The translations under genes and the position numbers were made by a program. This document shows positions 52,018 through 60,329 of a stretch of DNA of 64,000 nt, in pieces. Origin of the DNA: Paenibacillus urinalis. Lineage in GTDB: Bacteria > Bacillota > Bacilli > Paenibacillales > Paenibacillaceae. Each line of letters opens with the position of its first letter. The first letter of the stretch is position 1. The notes under the pieces were generated by a model that made no database searches, was not told where the DNA came from, and saw nothing but the letters and a program-made list of their open reading frames with translations. The stretch lies in contig NZ_CP118108.1 of assembly GCF_028747985.1 (NCBI RefSeq), positions 811,501-875,500 on the forward strand, written 5' to 3'.

Positions 52018-52865
52018 TGAAGGTCTTCCGTATGAATCGACGTGTTCATTGAAAGGACATGGGTACCTTTTCCATAGGGTGATATATAAGTAAAATTATA
52101 CCTATCTATTAAATGGAGAGGTAGCTTATGACAAGAATCAAAGTTCCTATCGATGTGCTGCTATCGGTATCTGATCAATTCGACAATGCATCTAACCAGC
52201 TTAAGATGATCAATGAGAACCTTCTCCGGCAAATTTTTATGCTGATGTCCCATTGGTATGGTCAGAGAGGGACGGCTTTTCAAACGGATTTCAAGACTGC
52301 TTATGAACAGATGAATGTAACTATAGAGCGTATGCATGTGATCAGTCAGGAACTCAAAGGAATTGCCGTACGCTTCATGGACGCGGATCAGCTGCAGGAT
52401 TTTATGGGTGATCAGCGGATGGAGCTATTCACTAAACTAAGTACGACAAATCACATTAGCGAGCCGCCTAAATCATTCATAGATCAAGTGGGAGACACCG
52501 CAAAGGATCTGGCAGGAGGACTCAAAAAAGGTCTAGGAAGCGTAGTCGAATCATTAAAGGATACGGGAACAGCCATAGTTAAGAATCCCATCGGGACTTT
52601 AGGGGACATGGCTTACAATGCAACTGTAGGGACCGCCGAAGATGTAATTGGTTTCGCTGCATGGGGCAAAAACATGGTTATGGATGAAGGAGAACGTGAA
52701 GCCTTTATAAAAGAAATACAAGTGAAGGCAGATGAGTCCGGAAAAGCTAACTTCGTAGGAGAACAGGCAGGTGTGATGTTAGGCTCCTTCCTAGTAAGTC
52801 GGCTTGGGATTAAGGCGGGGCCGAATCATAATCCTGATACGGGTGGAGATGGAGGAAATTCTAAG
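52009..52865 (+). repeat. Toxin-module direct repeat, copy 1 (857 bp)
   Basis: From the last codons of the Nudix gene through the conserved toxin N-terminus. Copy 2 lies 1708 bp downstream (53717-54573) with no indels between the copies and only scattered base differences, most near the 5' end; the stretch from about 52460 is almost identical. After 52865 the sequences diverge completely at the toxin domain. Confidence 0.93.
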
Positions 52866-53222
52866 CAGAATGTTGGGGGGGCGGTTCAACATCCTTCTAA
52901 CTTTGCTGACCGTGTTAAGCTTGAAAGTCACTACGATAAGCATGGTGGAGAATTTGGCGGAATTTACAAAAGTGCAAATGAGTATCTTGACGGTGCTAAA
53001 GATGTAATCAACAATGGAGTTAAGGTGCAATATGAATACAAAGATGAAATACGAACAGGATATGTACGATTTATGGGTAATAACAAGGACGGTAACGCTA
53101 AGTTTGAATTTGTAGGAACAAACAATAACAATGAAATTACCACATATCACACTCAGAGTGGTAAAAAATTCTGGAAGACTATAAATGGTGAGAATATTTC
53201 AGTAATTAACCCTTCGGAATAA
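52128..53222 (+). CDS. WXG100-fronted polymorphic toxin 1 with BECR-type nuclease-like C-terminus
   Basis: A 364-residue secreted-toxin candidate. Residues 1-90 are a WXG100-like helical hairpin (SHWYGQRGTAFQTDF, Trp43-x-Gly45) of the kind exported by type VII secretion; residues 110-225 form a glycine-rich pre-toxin region; a GDGGNSKQ linker leads to the toxin domain (about 250-364). SHYDKHGGEFGGIYKSANEY, VRFMGNNKDGNAKFEF and YHTQSGKKFWK recall the barnase/EndoU/RelE-like RNase group, with His-x-x-His as likely catalytic residues. The 5' 737 bases of this gene are duplicated in the gene at 53836. The next gene, 17 bp downstream, is its probable immunity protein. No type VII apparatus gene is in the window. 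Confidence 0.72.
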   Translation: MTRIKVPIDVLLSVSDQFDNASNQLKMINENLLRQIFMLMSHWYGQRGTAFQTDFKTAYEQMNVTIERMHVISQELKGIAVRFMDADQLQDFMGDQRMELFTKLSTTNHISEPPKSFIDQVGDTAKDLAGGLKKGLGSVVESLKDTGTAIVKNPIGTLGDMAYNATVGTAEDVIGFAAWGKNMVMDEGEREAFIKEIQVKADESGKANFVGEQAGVMLGSFLVSRLGIKAGPNHNPDTGGDGGNSKQNVGGAVQHPSNFADRVKLESHYDKHGGEFGGIYKSANEYLDGAKDVINNGVKVQYEYKDEIRTGYVRFMGNNKDGNAKFEFVGTNNNNEITTYHTQSGKKFWKTINGENISVINPSE

Positions 53223-53239
53223 GAAATGAGGTAATAAAA

Positions 53240-53620
53240 ATGAGGTATTTAGCTCTGGTTAAAGGGTTAGACCCGCACATTGAAGAGGAAGTTACACTCG
53301 ATATACAAGGAATAGAGTTTACGGGTTTTGCGTTTATCTGCCCTTATGAAGTTGAAGGGGGAAAAAAATACCCTGTTTCCATAGGGTTTACGATTTTAGA
53401 TGGTTTAGAAATTCGTGAATTATGTGATAGTAAAAAAGAACTTGAACGAATCGGTACAAGCTATAATTATTATATTCGTGGTGTTCTTAATGAAGATTCA
53501 ATTGATGCAGGGATCGTTATTTCTGACGATGACGAATATTTTGCTAACTATCCTGATTTAATTGGCAAAGCTGTAGAGTTCCAGGTTGACCGAATTAATG
53601 TGGAATTTCTGATGGACTAA
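53240..53620 (+). CDS. Probable immunity protein for toxin 1
   Basis: A 126-residue acidic soluble protein (ALVKGLDPHIEEEVTLDI, DDDEYFANYPDLIGKAVEF) placed 17 bp after toxin gene 1 behind GAGGT. Gene position, small size, acidity and the absence of other domains suggest it binds and blocks the C-terminal toxin. No named immunity family is recognised; the pairing is inferred from order. A terminator follows. Confidence 0.65.
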   Translation: MRYLALVKGLDPHIEEEVTLDIQGIEFTGFAFICPYEVEGGKKYPVSIGFTILDGLEIRELCDSKKELERIGTSYNYYIRGVLNEDSIDAGIVISDDDEYFANYPDLIGKAVEFQVDRINVEFLMD

Positions 53621-53629
53621 AATTGTTTG

Positions 53630-53668
53630 AACCTTGACTGGCTGCGGGCTTTTCAAGGTTTCTTTTTT
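53630..53668 (+). terminator. Terminator after immunity gene 1
   Basis: AACCTTGA and TCAAGGTT arms flank a 15-base loop and are followed by TTTCTTTTTT-type T run. Confidence 0.7.
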
Positions 53669-53716
53669 GTATTACTGACTGACTCCGTCCGCCGTGCACC
53701 ACGCATTGTCATTCAT

Positions 53717-54573
53717 GCTCATTAATGAAGGTCTTCCGTATGAATCGACGTGTTCATTGAAGGGACATGGGTACCTTTTCCACAGGGTGATATATAAGTA
53801 AAATTATACCTATCTATCAAATGGAGAGGTAGCTTATGACAAGAATCAAAGTTCCCATCGATGTGCTGTTATCGGTATCTGATCAATTCGACAATGCATC
53901 GAACCAGCTTAAGATGATCAATGAGAACCTTCTCCGGCAGATTTTTATGCTGATGTCCAATTGGTATGGTCAGAGAGGAACGGCTTTTCAAACGGATTTT
54001 AAGACAGCGTATGAACAGATGAATGTAACCATAGAGCGTATGCATGTGATCAGTCAGCAACTCAAAGGAATTGCCGTTCGATTCATGGATGCGGATCAGC
54101 TGCAGGATTTTATGGGAGAACAGCGGATGGAGCTCTTCGCTAAACTAAGTACGACAAATTACATTAGCGCGCCGCCTAAATCATTCATAGATCAAGTGGG
54201 AGACACCGCAAAGGATCTGGCAGGAGGACTCAAAAAAGGTCTAGGAAGCGTAGTCGAATCATTAAAGGATACGGGAACAGCCATAGTTAAGAATCCCATC
54301 GGGACTTTAGGGGACATGGCTTACAATGCAACTGTAGGGACCGCCGAAGATGTAATTGGTTTCGCTGCATGGGGCAAAAACATGGTTATGGATGAAGGAG
54401 AACGTGAAGCCTTTATAAAAGAAATACAAGTGAAGGCAGATGAGTCCGGAAAAGCTAACTTCGTAGGAGAACAGGCAGGTGTGATGTTAGGCTCCTTCCT
54501 AGTTAGTCGGCTTGGGATTAAGGCGGGGCCGAATCATAAACCTGATACGGGTGGAGATGGAGGAAGTTCTAAG
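53717..54573 (+). repeat. Toxin-module direct repeat, copy 2 (857 bp)
   Basis: It begins with GCTCATTAATGAAG, which is the last codons and stop of the Nudix gene copied without the rest of it, so this is the duplicate and 52009-52865 the source (or a gene conversion partner). The constant 1708-bp offset shows no insertions or deletions. It ends at the start of the variable toxin domain. Confidence 0.93.
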
Positions 54574-54984
54574 AATAGTGCTGTAGGGAAGGGTGACACT
54601 GCTTCTAACTTCATTAGCGGTAAAGGTATCTATACCCAGTATTCAGGTGGACTAAAACAAGCGAATAAGGAAGATGTAAATGCAGATTTGCTTGCAAAAA
54701 AAATTGGTGGACAGTCTCGAATGATATTCAATAATGATCCAAAAGGTCGAGAGTTTGATGTGATTTCTGAACAGTATATTGGTCAGACCAAAACTTCAAT
54801 GAATAGTTTGAGTTCACAATTTAGGGAACAGGCAAAGGCTACCATTGAAGCTTCTATTGAAACAGGTGGGAAGGCATATTTTCATTTTGAGACTGCACCT
54901 GCAGATAAAGTAATTAGACAATTAAAGGAATATGAAAAGAGGTATAATGTTGAAATTGTTATCGATATCTCTTCATTAAAATAA
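53836..54984 (+). CDS. WXG100-fronted polymorphic toxin 2 with REase-fold C-terminus
   Basis: A 382-residue protein whose first 245 residues nearly equal toxin 1 (WXG100 hairpin, pre-toxin region). After GGDGGSSKNSAVGK the C-terminus is unrelated: GREFDVISEQYIGQTKTSM ... SQFREQAKATIEASIETGGK ... YFHFETAPADKVI, which matches restriction-endonuclease-fold toxins (Glu-Phe-Asp plus Gln-x-Lys-type active site) found on WapA/CdiA and LXG proteins. It probably cuts DNA or RNA of neighbouring cells. The ATG follows AGAGG. The gene just downstream, 21 bp away, is an Imm7-like immunity gene. It stands in a tandem with toxin 1. Confidence 0.75.
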   Translation: MTRIKVPIDVLLSVSDQFDNASNQLKMINENLLRQIFMLMSNWYGQRGTAFQTDFKTAYEQMNVTIERMHVISQQLKGIAVRFMDADQLQDFMGEQRMELFAKLSTTNYISAPPKSFIDQVGDTAKDLAGGLKKGLGSVVESLKDTGTAIVKNPIGTLGDMAYNATVGTAEDVIGFAAWGKNMVMDEGEREAFIKEIQVKADESGKANFVGEQAGVMLGSFLVSRLGIKAGPNHKPDTGGDGGSSKNSAVGKGDTASNFISGKGIYTQYSGGLKQANKEDVNADLLAKKIGGQSRMIFNNDPKGREFDVISEQYIGQTKTSMNSLSSQFREQAKATIEASIETGGKAYFHFETAPADKVIRQLKEYEKRYNVEIVIDISSLK

Positions 54985-55005
54985 AGGACTAGAGAGGAGC
55001 TAAAC

Positions 55006-55410
55006 ATGTATCAATATCATGGATGGGCAGTTGTATTAGAAAATACTAACGATGAGACGAATAAGGAAAAAGAAATAAACATTTTGGAATCAATTGAAGT
55101 GTATATTGAGGGTTTACAACCTAATGTAGATGTTATAGAAATGAAGGCAATAAATGGACAATATCATCTTTGGATGACGGGGTTGTGGAATCGAGAGCCT
55201 TCTTCAAATTATAATCCAGTGGAAATAATGCGGAACATAGGGGATCTTGCACCTGGCTCATATGGAATGCTCTATGTTTTTAATGATGAGCACCCTAAAC
55301 ATTTTAATGAATTTAAAGTTTACGTTCTTGCGAGGGGAAGCATTCAAGAAAAAGACGATCCATTTTTGTCTCCATTAATCCCTGTTGTAGCCGACGATTC
55401 TGAATTTTAG
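55006..55410 (+). CDS. Imm7-like immunity protein for toxin 2
   Basis: A 134-residue protein beginning MYQYHGWAVVLENTND, with later HLWMTGLWN and GDLAPGSYGMLYVFNDE, as in the Imm7 family that protects against REase-fold and related toxins. AGAGAGGAG precedes the ATG by 8 bp. It lies 21 bp after toxin gene 2, which indicates the cognate pair. Soluble, with no signal peptide, so it acts in the cytoplasm. Confidence 0.75.
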   Translation: MYQYHGWAVVLENTNDETNKEKEINILESIEVYIEGLQPNVDVIEMKAINGQYHLWMTGLWNREPSSNYNPVEIMRNIGDLAPGSYGMLYVFNDEHPKHFNEFKVYVLARGSIQEKDDPFLSPLIPVVADDSEF

Positions 55411-55485
55411 AATTTGGTAAGCTATGACCGTATAAAAATTTCGGCATTCTGAGTATACGGATAATTGCGAATGGAGGTAGGAAGG

Positions 55486-55945
55486 ATGGAAGATAATTAT
55501 TTAAAGGAACCTATATTTACACTTAGATTAAGTGGGGAGTACTTTGAAAATGAAATAGGTTGTTTAGGAAAACAACTTGCTCAAATATTAACCTGTATTC
55601 AGCATGAAACTTCCAATCTTACTTGGTTTGCTTTTGATGTGTTTGGTAGCAGTACTCAGCCCTCAGAGGTGTTGTTTCCGAAGCCTTACTCTGAAATCCT
55701 GAGTACAGATGAACTCATCAAAAAAGTGGAAAAAATAGTGCAATTCCATTCCGGAGTGTTCATTGGAATTGAAAAAGGTAAAAAAAATAGACTGGGACAC
55801 TCATTTATTACCGGAAACAGAAGAAAGTGAAGGATTACAAAACCACGAAGCAGAATTGGAAATTCGTCCATTTGATACTTCATACTTTGAAGTTTACGGA
55901 ATGAACAAAGATATTGAAGCCAAAATTAAATCTTGCTTTATATGA
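55486..55945 (+). pseudogene. Third immunity-like gene, frameshifted at an A8 tract
   Basis: From ATG 55486 (behind GGTAGGAAGG) the frame runs to TGA at 55828-55830 (ending FITGNRRK). The +1 frame continues sensibly with KKIDWDTHLLPETEESEGLQ ... YFEVYGMNKDIEAKIKSCFI to 55945. The switch point is a run of eight A at 55780-55787; deleting one A gives a 152-residue protein with a smooth reading. The shape (acidic, single domain, after an immunity gene) suggests an orphan immunity protein. The frame could be restored by slippage at the A tract. No family is recognised. Confidence 0.65.
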
Positions 55946-56024
55946 TCTATGAGTTTATTGATCCAGTGTGCCTACATAAAGACTGCTGCATTATCTGTGT
56001 CTATTTAATAGGAGGACTGAGCTC

Positions 56025-56891
56025 ATGTACACATACGAAACACTAGATAACATAGATACTCAAACCTTGCACCACGTGTTTCTAGAGGCTTTTTCAGATT
56101 ATCAGGTGAATATTAATCTATCACTTGAAGCGTTTCAAAAGATGCTTGTAAGAAGAGGATATTCTCCGGAGATTTCGATCGGTGCGTTCAAAGAGCCTGG
56201 ACATGAGCTTGTTGGGTTTATCCTAAACGGATTGAGAAATTGGAATGGGACACGAACCGCATACGATCTTGGCACTGGCGTCACTCCTCTACATAGACAG
56301 CAAGGGATTTCGAGCCGCATGTTCCAATCGGTACGGGAAGAGCTGAAGCGGAATCAGGTGGAGCAGTATTTGCTGGAGGTTCTTCAGAACAATGAAGCTG
56401 CCTTTGAGCTATACAAAAAGCAAGGGCTTTCGATTACAAGAAACTTCTCGTTCCATAAGCTGGAGCAGAGCCGTTACCATGCAAAAGAGCTGACTTATGC
56501 CATCGAGTACCTGACAGAAATTGATTCGGATACATGGGAGCAACTGCAAATGTTGTGGGATTTCAGCCCCTCCTGGCAAAATTCGATCGATTCCATTCGC
56601 GCTGTGCAGAAGAAGTTTGTCTATGCAGTCGTAAGGCTGGAGAAGAAGATTATCGGTTACGGCATCGTAGACCCAGCAACAGGCGATGTTCCGCAAATTG
56701 CGGTGCTTCCTGAGTACAGGCGCAAAGGGATCGCGACGAGTATAGTAGGCACATTGATGAATCATTCGAACGGCAAGCAACTGCGAGTGATTAATGTAGA
56801 TGATGCGTGTGAGGGTATGAAACTGTTTTTGGATAAAGTAGGATTTGAAACGATTGGACATCAATATGAAATGATGCTTATTCTTGATTAA
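56025..56891 (+). CDS. GNAT-family acetyltransferase, two-domain
   Basis: A 288-residue protein with two GNAT-like segments. The N-terminal domain has the acetyl-CoA site TGVTPLHRQQGISSRMFQ and VEQYLLEVLQNNEAAFELYK; the C-terminal domain has IAVLPEYRRKGIATSIV followed by LRVINVDDACEGMKLFLDK. The acceptor amine is not predictable. AGGAGG precedes the ATG. It is a single gene at the edge of the toxin region. Confidence 0.87.
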   Translation: MYTYETLDNIDTQTLHHVFLEAFSDYQVNINLSLEAFQKMLVRRGYSPEISIGAFKEPGHELVGFILNGLRNWNGTRTAYDLGTGVTPLHRQQGISSRMFQSVREELKRNQVEQYLLEVLQNNEAAFELYKKQGLSITRNFSFHKLEQSRYHAKELTYAIEYLTEIDSDTWEQLQMLWDFSPSWQNSIDSIRAVQKKFVYAVVRLEKKIIGYGIVDPATGDVPQIAVLPEYRRKGIATSIVGTLMNHSNGKQLRVINVDDACEGMKLFLDKVGFETIGHQYEMMLILD

Positions 56892-56995
56892 GATGGAAAG
56901 AAATAAGAAGATAGAGTATAGAACATGCAATAAAGATCCTCGAGGACGGTAAGTGATAGCCATCATCTAAAACAAGCACTGGAGGTTATATTTAT

Positions 56996-57565
56996 ATGGA
57001 AAATAAACAGAGGACATTAACACCGGAGCAACAGGAAGAAATCCTGTCTATATTAAAAAAGCGTTTTGAGAAACATATGGATCGCCATGAGGGAATCGAA
57101 TGGAGCGCAGTACAAGATAGACTGCTCACCCAGCCGGAAAAACTGTGGTCGCTATCTGAGATGGAGAGAACTGCCGGAGAGCCGGACGTAATTGGTTATG
57201 ACGCAGAGCTTGGGGAATACACATTCTGTGATTGTTCCGCAGAGAGCCCAAAAGGCCGTAGAAGTATCTGTTACGATCATGAAGCGCTGGAGTCTAGGAA
57301 GCAGCATAAGCCAGAGAACAGTGCGGTGAACATGGCAGCTGAGATGGGCGTTGAAATGCTGACAGAAGAACAATTCCGGGAGCTTCAGCAGAAGCTTGGA
57401 AAGATTGATAACAAAACATCAAGCTGGGTCCTTACGCCACCAAATATTCGTAAATTGGGTGGGGCGATATTTTGCGACTACCGGTATGATACGGTGTTTG
57501 TATACCACAATGGAGCAGATTCCTATTATGGAGCCAGAGGCTTCCGCGGTTTGCTGAAAGTTTAG
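56996..57565 (+). CDS. DUF4256-family protein
   Basis: A 189-residue soluble protein with the DUF4256 pattern: LKKRFEKHMDRHEGIEW, LWSLSEMERTAGEPDVIGYD, FCDCSAESPKGRRSICYD (three Cys) and the C-terminal YDTVFVYHNGADSYYGARGF. The family is widespread in bacteria and its activity is unknown. GGAGG lies 10 bp before the ATG. It is monocistronic and followed by a terminator. Confidence 0.85.
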   Translation: MENKQRTLTPEQQEEILSILKKRFEKHMDRHEGIEWSAVQDRLLTQPEKLWSLSEMERTAGEPDVIGYDAELGEYTFCDCSAESPKGRRSICYDHEALESRKQHKPENSAVNMAAEMGVEMLTEEQFRELQQKLGKIDNKTSSWVLTPPNIRKLGGAIFCDYRYDTVFVYHNGADSYYGARGFRGLLKV

Positions 57566-57636
57566 TGGTGGATTGAGCAGCATCATTAAACGGCATTTTT
57601 AATGTATAAACATCAGATAATCCCAGAGAAACAAAT

Positions 57637-57675
57637 AACCTTGAATGGCATGCTGCCGTCAAGGTTTCTTTTTTT
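57637..57675 (+). terminator. Terminator after the DUF4256 gene
   Basis: AACCTTGA pairs with TCAAGGTT around a 14-base loop, followed by a T run (TTTTTTT). Confidence 0.75.
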
Positions 57676-57772
57676 AGCGGACGCTGTTGGTCCAAGGATA
57701 CCTTCACACAAGACAAAGAAATATAAATTAGGGAAATTATTTAATAATACTCAAATTTCATACATTTAGGGC

Positions 57773-57801
57773 ATGACAATTACACTATTATGTGATATAT
57801 T
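57773..57801 (+). promoter_or_regulatory. Sigma-A promoter of the symporter gene
   Basis: ATGACA (57773-57778) and TATATT (57796-57801) are 17 bp apart, about 80 bp before the ATG of the symporter. Confidence 0.55.
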
Positions 57802-57879
57802 TTTGAGAATTCCGCGTTAAGAGGACTAGTGTCCTTGTGCAGTGGACATTAAAATATAACATTAATAGGTGATGACATC

Positions 57880-59052
57880 ATGAATAAGAAGAAGCTCGGC
57901 CTGCTGCCGAAGATATTGATTGCCATTCTGCTCGGGATTGCCGTAGGTTCGTTCTCCCCCGAATGGCTTGTTGCTGGACTTGCCACTTTTAGCGGATTGT
58001 TTGGTAATTTTTTAGGCTTTGCCATACCTTTAATCATTATCGGATTCATAGCGCCGGGAATCGGCGAACTGGGGAGAGGAGCAGGACGCCTGCTTGGAAT
58101 GACGACAGGTATTGCCTATGTTTCTTCCATTATAGGAGGCATGCTGGCCTTTCTTGCTGCAACCTTGCTATACCCGTATATACTGGAGGCGGGAAGCCTT
58201 ACCCAGTCATTCAGCAATCCGGAAGAGGCACTGCTTGCGCCTTACTTCACCGTAGATATGCCGCCTGTATTCGGGGTCATGACTGCCTTGCTGCTGGCCT
58301 TCACATTGGGGCTTGGGGCTGCGGTCATTAAGGGACAAGCTCTGCAAAATGTCATGGTTGACTTTAGAGCCATTGTCGAGAAGTTAATCGCTTCGGTGAT
58401 CATTCCGCTGCTTCCTTACCATATCTTCTGTGTGTTTGCCAATTTGACGTATGGTGGACAAGTGACGATGATTCTGTCTGTATTTATTAAAGTGTTCGTT
58501 ATGATTATCGTTCTGCACATTCTATATTTGGTCATACAGTATGTGGTGGCAGGACAGATTGGGCGTAAGAATCCATTCACTCTGCTTAAAAATATGATTC
58601 CTGCTTACTTTACAGCGATAGGGACACAGTCCTCGGCTGCAACGATTCCGGTGACGCTTCGTCAGACGAAGCTGAATGGAGTCAAGGGGAAAGTGGCTGA
58701 TTTCGTTATTCCGCTGTGCGCGACGATCCACTTATCCGGCAGTACGATTACGCTCGTTAGCTGCTCGATGGCCGTTATGGTGCTGACAGGAATGCCGATT
58801 ACCTTCGGCTCCATGTTCCCCTTCATCTTAATGCTGGGTGTGACGATGGTGGCTGCACCCGGCGTTCCCGGTGGTGCGGTGATGGCTGCACTCGGTCTCT
58901 TGGAGTCCATGCTCGGCTTCGATACGACGCTTACTTCTCTGATGATTGCACTATATATTGCCCAGGACAGCTTCGGGACAGCAACGAATGTTACGGGTGA
59001 CGGTGCAATTGCGATCATCACGGATCGAATGAGCAAGTCGGAGCCTGCATAA
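57880..59052 (+). CDS. Dicarboxylate/amino acid:cation symporter (DAACS family)
   Basis: A 390-residue GltP/DctA-type transporter. The family signatures are clear: FTAIGTQSSAATIPVTL (hairpin-1 serine-rich loop), IPLCATIHLSGSTITL (NMDGT-like position, here variant) and the hairpin-2 motif APGVPGGAVMAAL. It imports glutamate, aspartate or C4-dicarboxylates with sodium or protons. Substituted residues in the usual NMDG(T) region make substrate prediction uncertain. GGTGATGAC precedes the ATG. It is a single gene with its own promoter and two downstream hairpins. Confidence 0.87.
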   Translation: MNKKKLGLLPKILIAILLGIAVGSFSPEWLVAGLATFSGLFGNFLGFAIPLIIIGFIAPGIGELGRGAGRLLGMTTGIAYVSSIIGGMLAFLAATLLYPYILEAGSLTQSFSNPEEALLAPYFTVDMPPVFGVMTALLLAFTLGLGAAVIKGQALQNVMVDFRAIVEKLIASVIIPLLPYHIFCVFANLTYGGQVTMILSVFIKVFVMIIVLHILYLVIQYVVAGQIGRKNPFTLLKNMIPAYFTAIGTQSSAATIPVTLRQTKLNGVKGKVADFVIPLCATIHLSGSTITLVSCSMAVMVLTGMPITFGSMFPFILMLGVTMVAAPGVPGGAVMAALGLLESMLGFDTTLTSLMIALYIAQDSFGTATNVTGDGAIAIITDRMSKSEPA

Positions 59053-59069
59053 GCTATATATAGTGAAGC

Positions 59070-59109
59070 AAAACAGCTCAGCTCCTGTTACAGGAAACTG
59101 GGCTGTTTT
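59070..59109 (+). terminator. Terminator after the symporter gene
   Basis: AAAACAGC(t)CAG and CTG(g)GCTGTTTT arms with an inner CCTGTTACAGG hairpin end in T residues, 17 bp after the stop codon. Confidence 0.7.
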
Positions 59110-59182
59110 GATGTTTCTCCTTCATCCCTGATGCGCTTGATCCGAAGAACAACAGGTGATAGAAATTCATCTTAACAAGACA

Positions 59183-59225
59183 AAGAACCTTAGTGGAGCA
59201 TTGGCTTCCTAAGGTTCTTATTTTT
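59183..59225 (+). terminator. Second terminator hairpin
   Basis: AAGAACCTTAG with CTAAGGTTCTTA and a T run, about 130 bp past the symporter stop. It could also serve the minus-strand gene that ends at 59278, which has A/T on both flanks. Confidence 0.65.
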
Positions 59226-59277
59226 ATGCAGCGATCTTGGATGAATCCTCAAGAGGGAACTGATATGATATTAATGA

Positions 59278-59817
59278 TTAGTATTTGCTGATTAACTTGC
59301 CATTCATATCGTATAACTCAGCTGGATCATTCTCATCATTGTTATGCACATTCGCGGTCGTCCATTTCAGATAGCCGGCAGCTGCCTTGGCAGTCTTACC
59401 GCTGGTCACAGTCTTACCAGGTGCCAGATCTCTTTCTCCTGCATCCAGCTCGAGCATAACCATCTTATTGAGAAGCTGTTTCTTTGTATATTCAGAAACG
59501 ACGACACCCTCACTTGTATTGCGATCTGCATCAGGGTGGACAGATTCAGGAGTGTCTACTCCGATGAATCTAACCTTCTCCTCGGTACAGTCGTTCAATT
59601 TTACCGTTATAGTATCTCCGTCCGTCACTTTCGTAACTTTTGCCTTCAGCATGGATGCGGAGCTGATCGTAACGGTTTTGCTCTTGTTAAACCAACCTAC
59701 ACTGTTTCCCAAGGATTCACTTACAAATCGCAATGGAACCAACGTAGAGCCTTTGAGGATTTCTCCGGGGGTATTTAAGGTGAAAGTACTACCATTTACT
59801 GTAGCCTTTATGTACAC
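59278..59817 (-). pseudogene. Decayed stalk-domain/SNase-like gene
   Basis: A 179-residue frame made of incomplete domains. Its N-terminus carries the second half of a copper-amine-oxidase-like stalk domain (STLVPLRFVSESLGN) without a signal peptide. Then the front half of a staphylococcal-nuclease domain appears (VTKVTDGDTITVKLND, VRFIGVDTPESVHPD, the catalytic Asp region), but the frame leaves the family after LELDAGERD, before the second catalytic part, and ends in unrelated sequence. The GTG start at 59817 overlaps its only AGGAG. It seems a truncated, inactive relic of an exported nuclease. Confidence 0.55.
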
Positions 59818-60050
59818 TCCTTAGATGTTAATATTTATATTACATTGTTTATATTAACCAATCATAGTATGTAAATTATGGAACGTGAAAGGGTTTTATT
59901 GTATCTTTCAGAAATTCGTGAGGAATACGAAATATGCATGGAGTGCATTGATATGAGGGTGGTATTAGTGGTTAGGGAGTGCTGGAGGTATGATTAATTT
60001 CAATCTAATAATCAAACTAATTATTATTAATAATGATAAGGGTGATTAAA

Positions 60051-60230
60051 ATGAAAATTTATAGAAAAGCTCAAATTTTAGGTCTAATAGTCATGTGTGG
60101 CGGAGTCTTGTACCCGATGGGTCTTGCTTCACAACATATCTATCTCTTCACTTTGTACCCCGGTCTGCTGATCCTTTGCATTGGTTATGTACTGGAGCAG
60201 CGCTCTATTCAGTCAAAAAGAAAGAAATAA
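60051..60230 (+). CDS. Small two-helix membrane protein
   Basis: A 59-residue protein: basic start (MKIYRKAQ), two hydrophobic segments (ILGLIVMCGGVLYPMGLA; LYPGLLILCIGYVL) separated by a short turn, and a basic tail (QRSIQSKRKK). AAGGGTGATT precedes the ATG. Longer frames in this region begin at 60033. Function unknown; the size and shape are common among Bacillales membrane microproteins. Confidence 0.55.
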   Translation: MKIYRKAQILGLIVMCGGVLYPMGLASQHIYLFTLYPGLLILCIGYVLEQRSIQSKRKK

Positions 60231-60296
60231 ACTGGCATTCTTATCTGAAAATAAAAAACAGTTGCCATAAAATCACACGTATAGTATATTCAGTTC

Positions 60297-60312
60297 ATAA
60301 AAACGTTTTTAT
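60297..60312. promoter_or_regulatory. LacI-type operator upstream of the lacI-like gene
   Basis: ATAAAAACGTTTTTAT is a perfect 16-bp palindrome with the CG centre usual for LacI-family sites. It lies 18 bp before the repressor start and the same core recurs upstream of the transporter genes (61526-61549). Confidence 0.75.
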
Positions 60313-60329
60313 AAAAAGGAAGACAGCAG

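Larger units (their letters stand above)
57566..57879. other. 314-bp intergenic stretch with terminator and promoter
   Basis: It holds the terminator of the DUF4256 gene (57637-57675) and a promoter for the symporter (57773-57801). I see no further coding frame or hairpin between them. Confidence 0.6.

Noticed and set aside
59878..59997. A 39-codon frame (MERERVLLYLSEIRE...) upstream of the small membrane protein gene
   Set aside because: No ribosome binding site precedes it and no recognisable feature is seen; likely chance.
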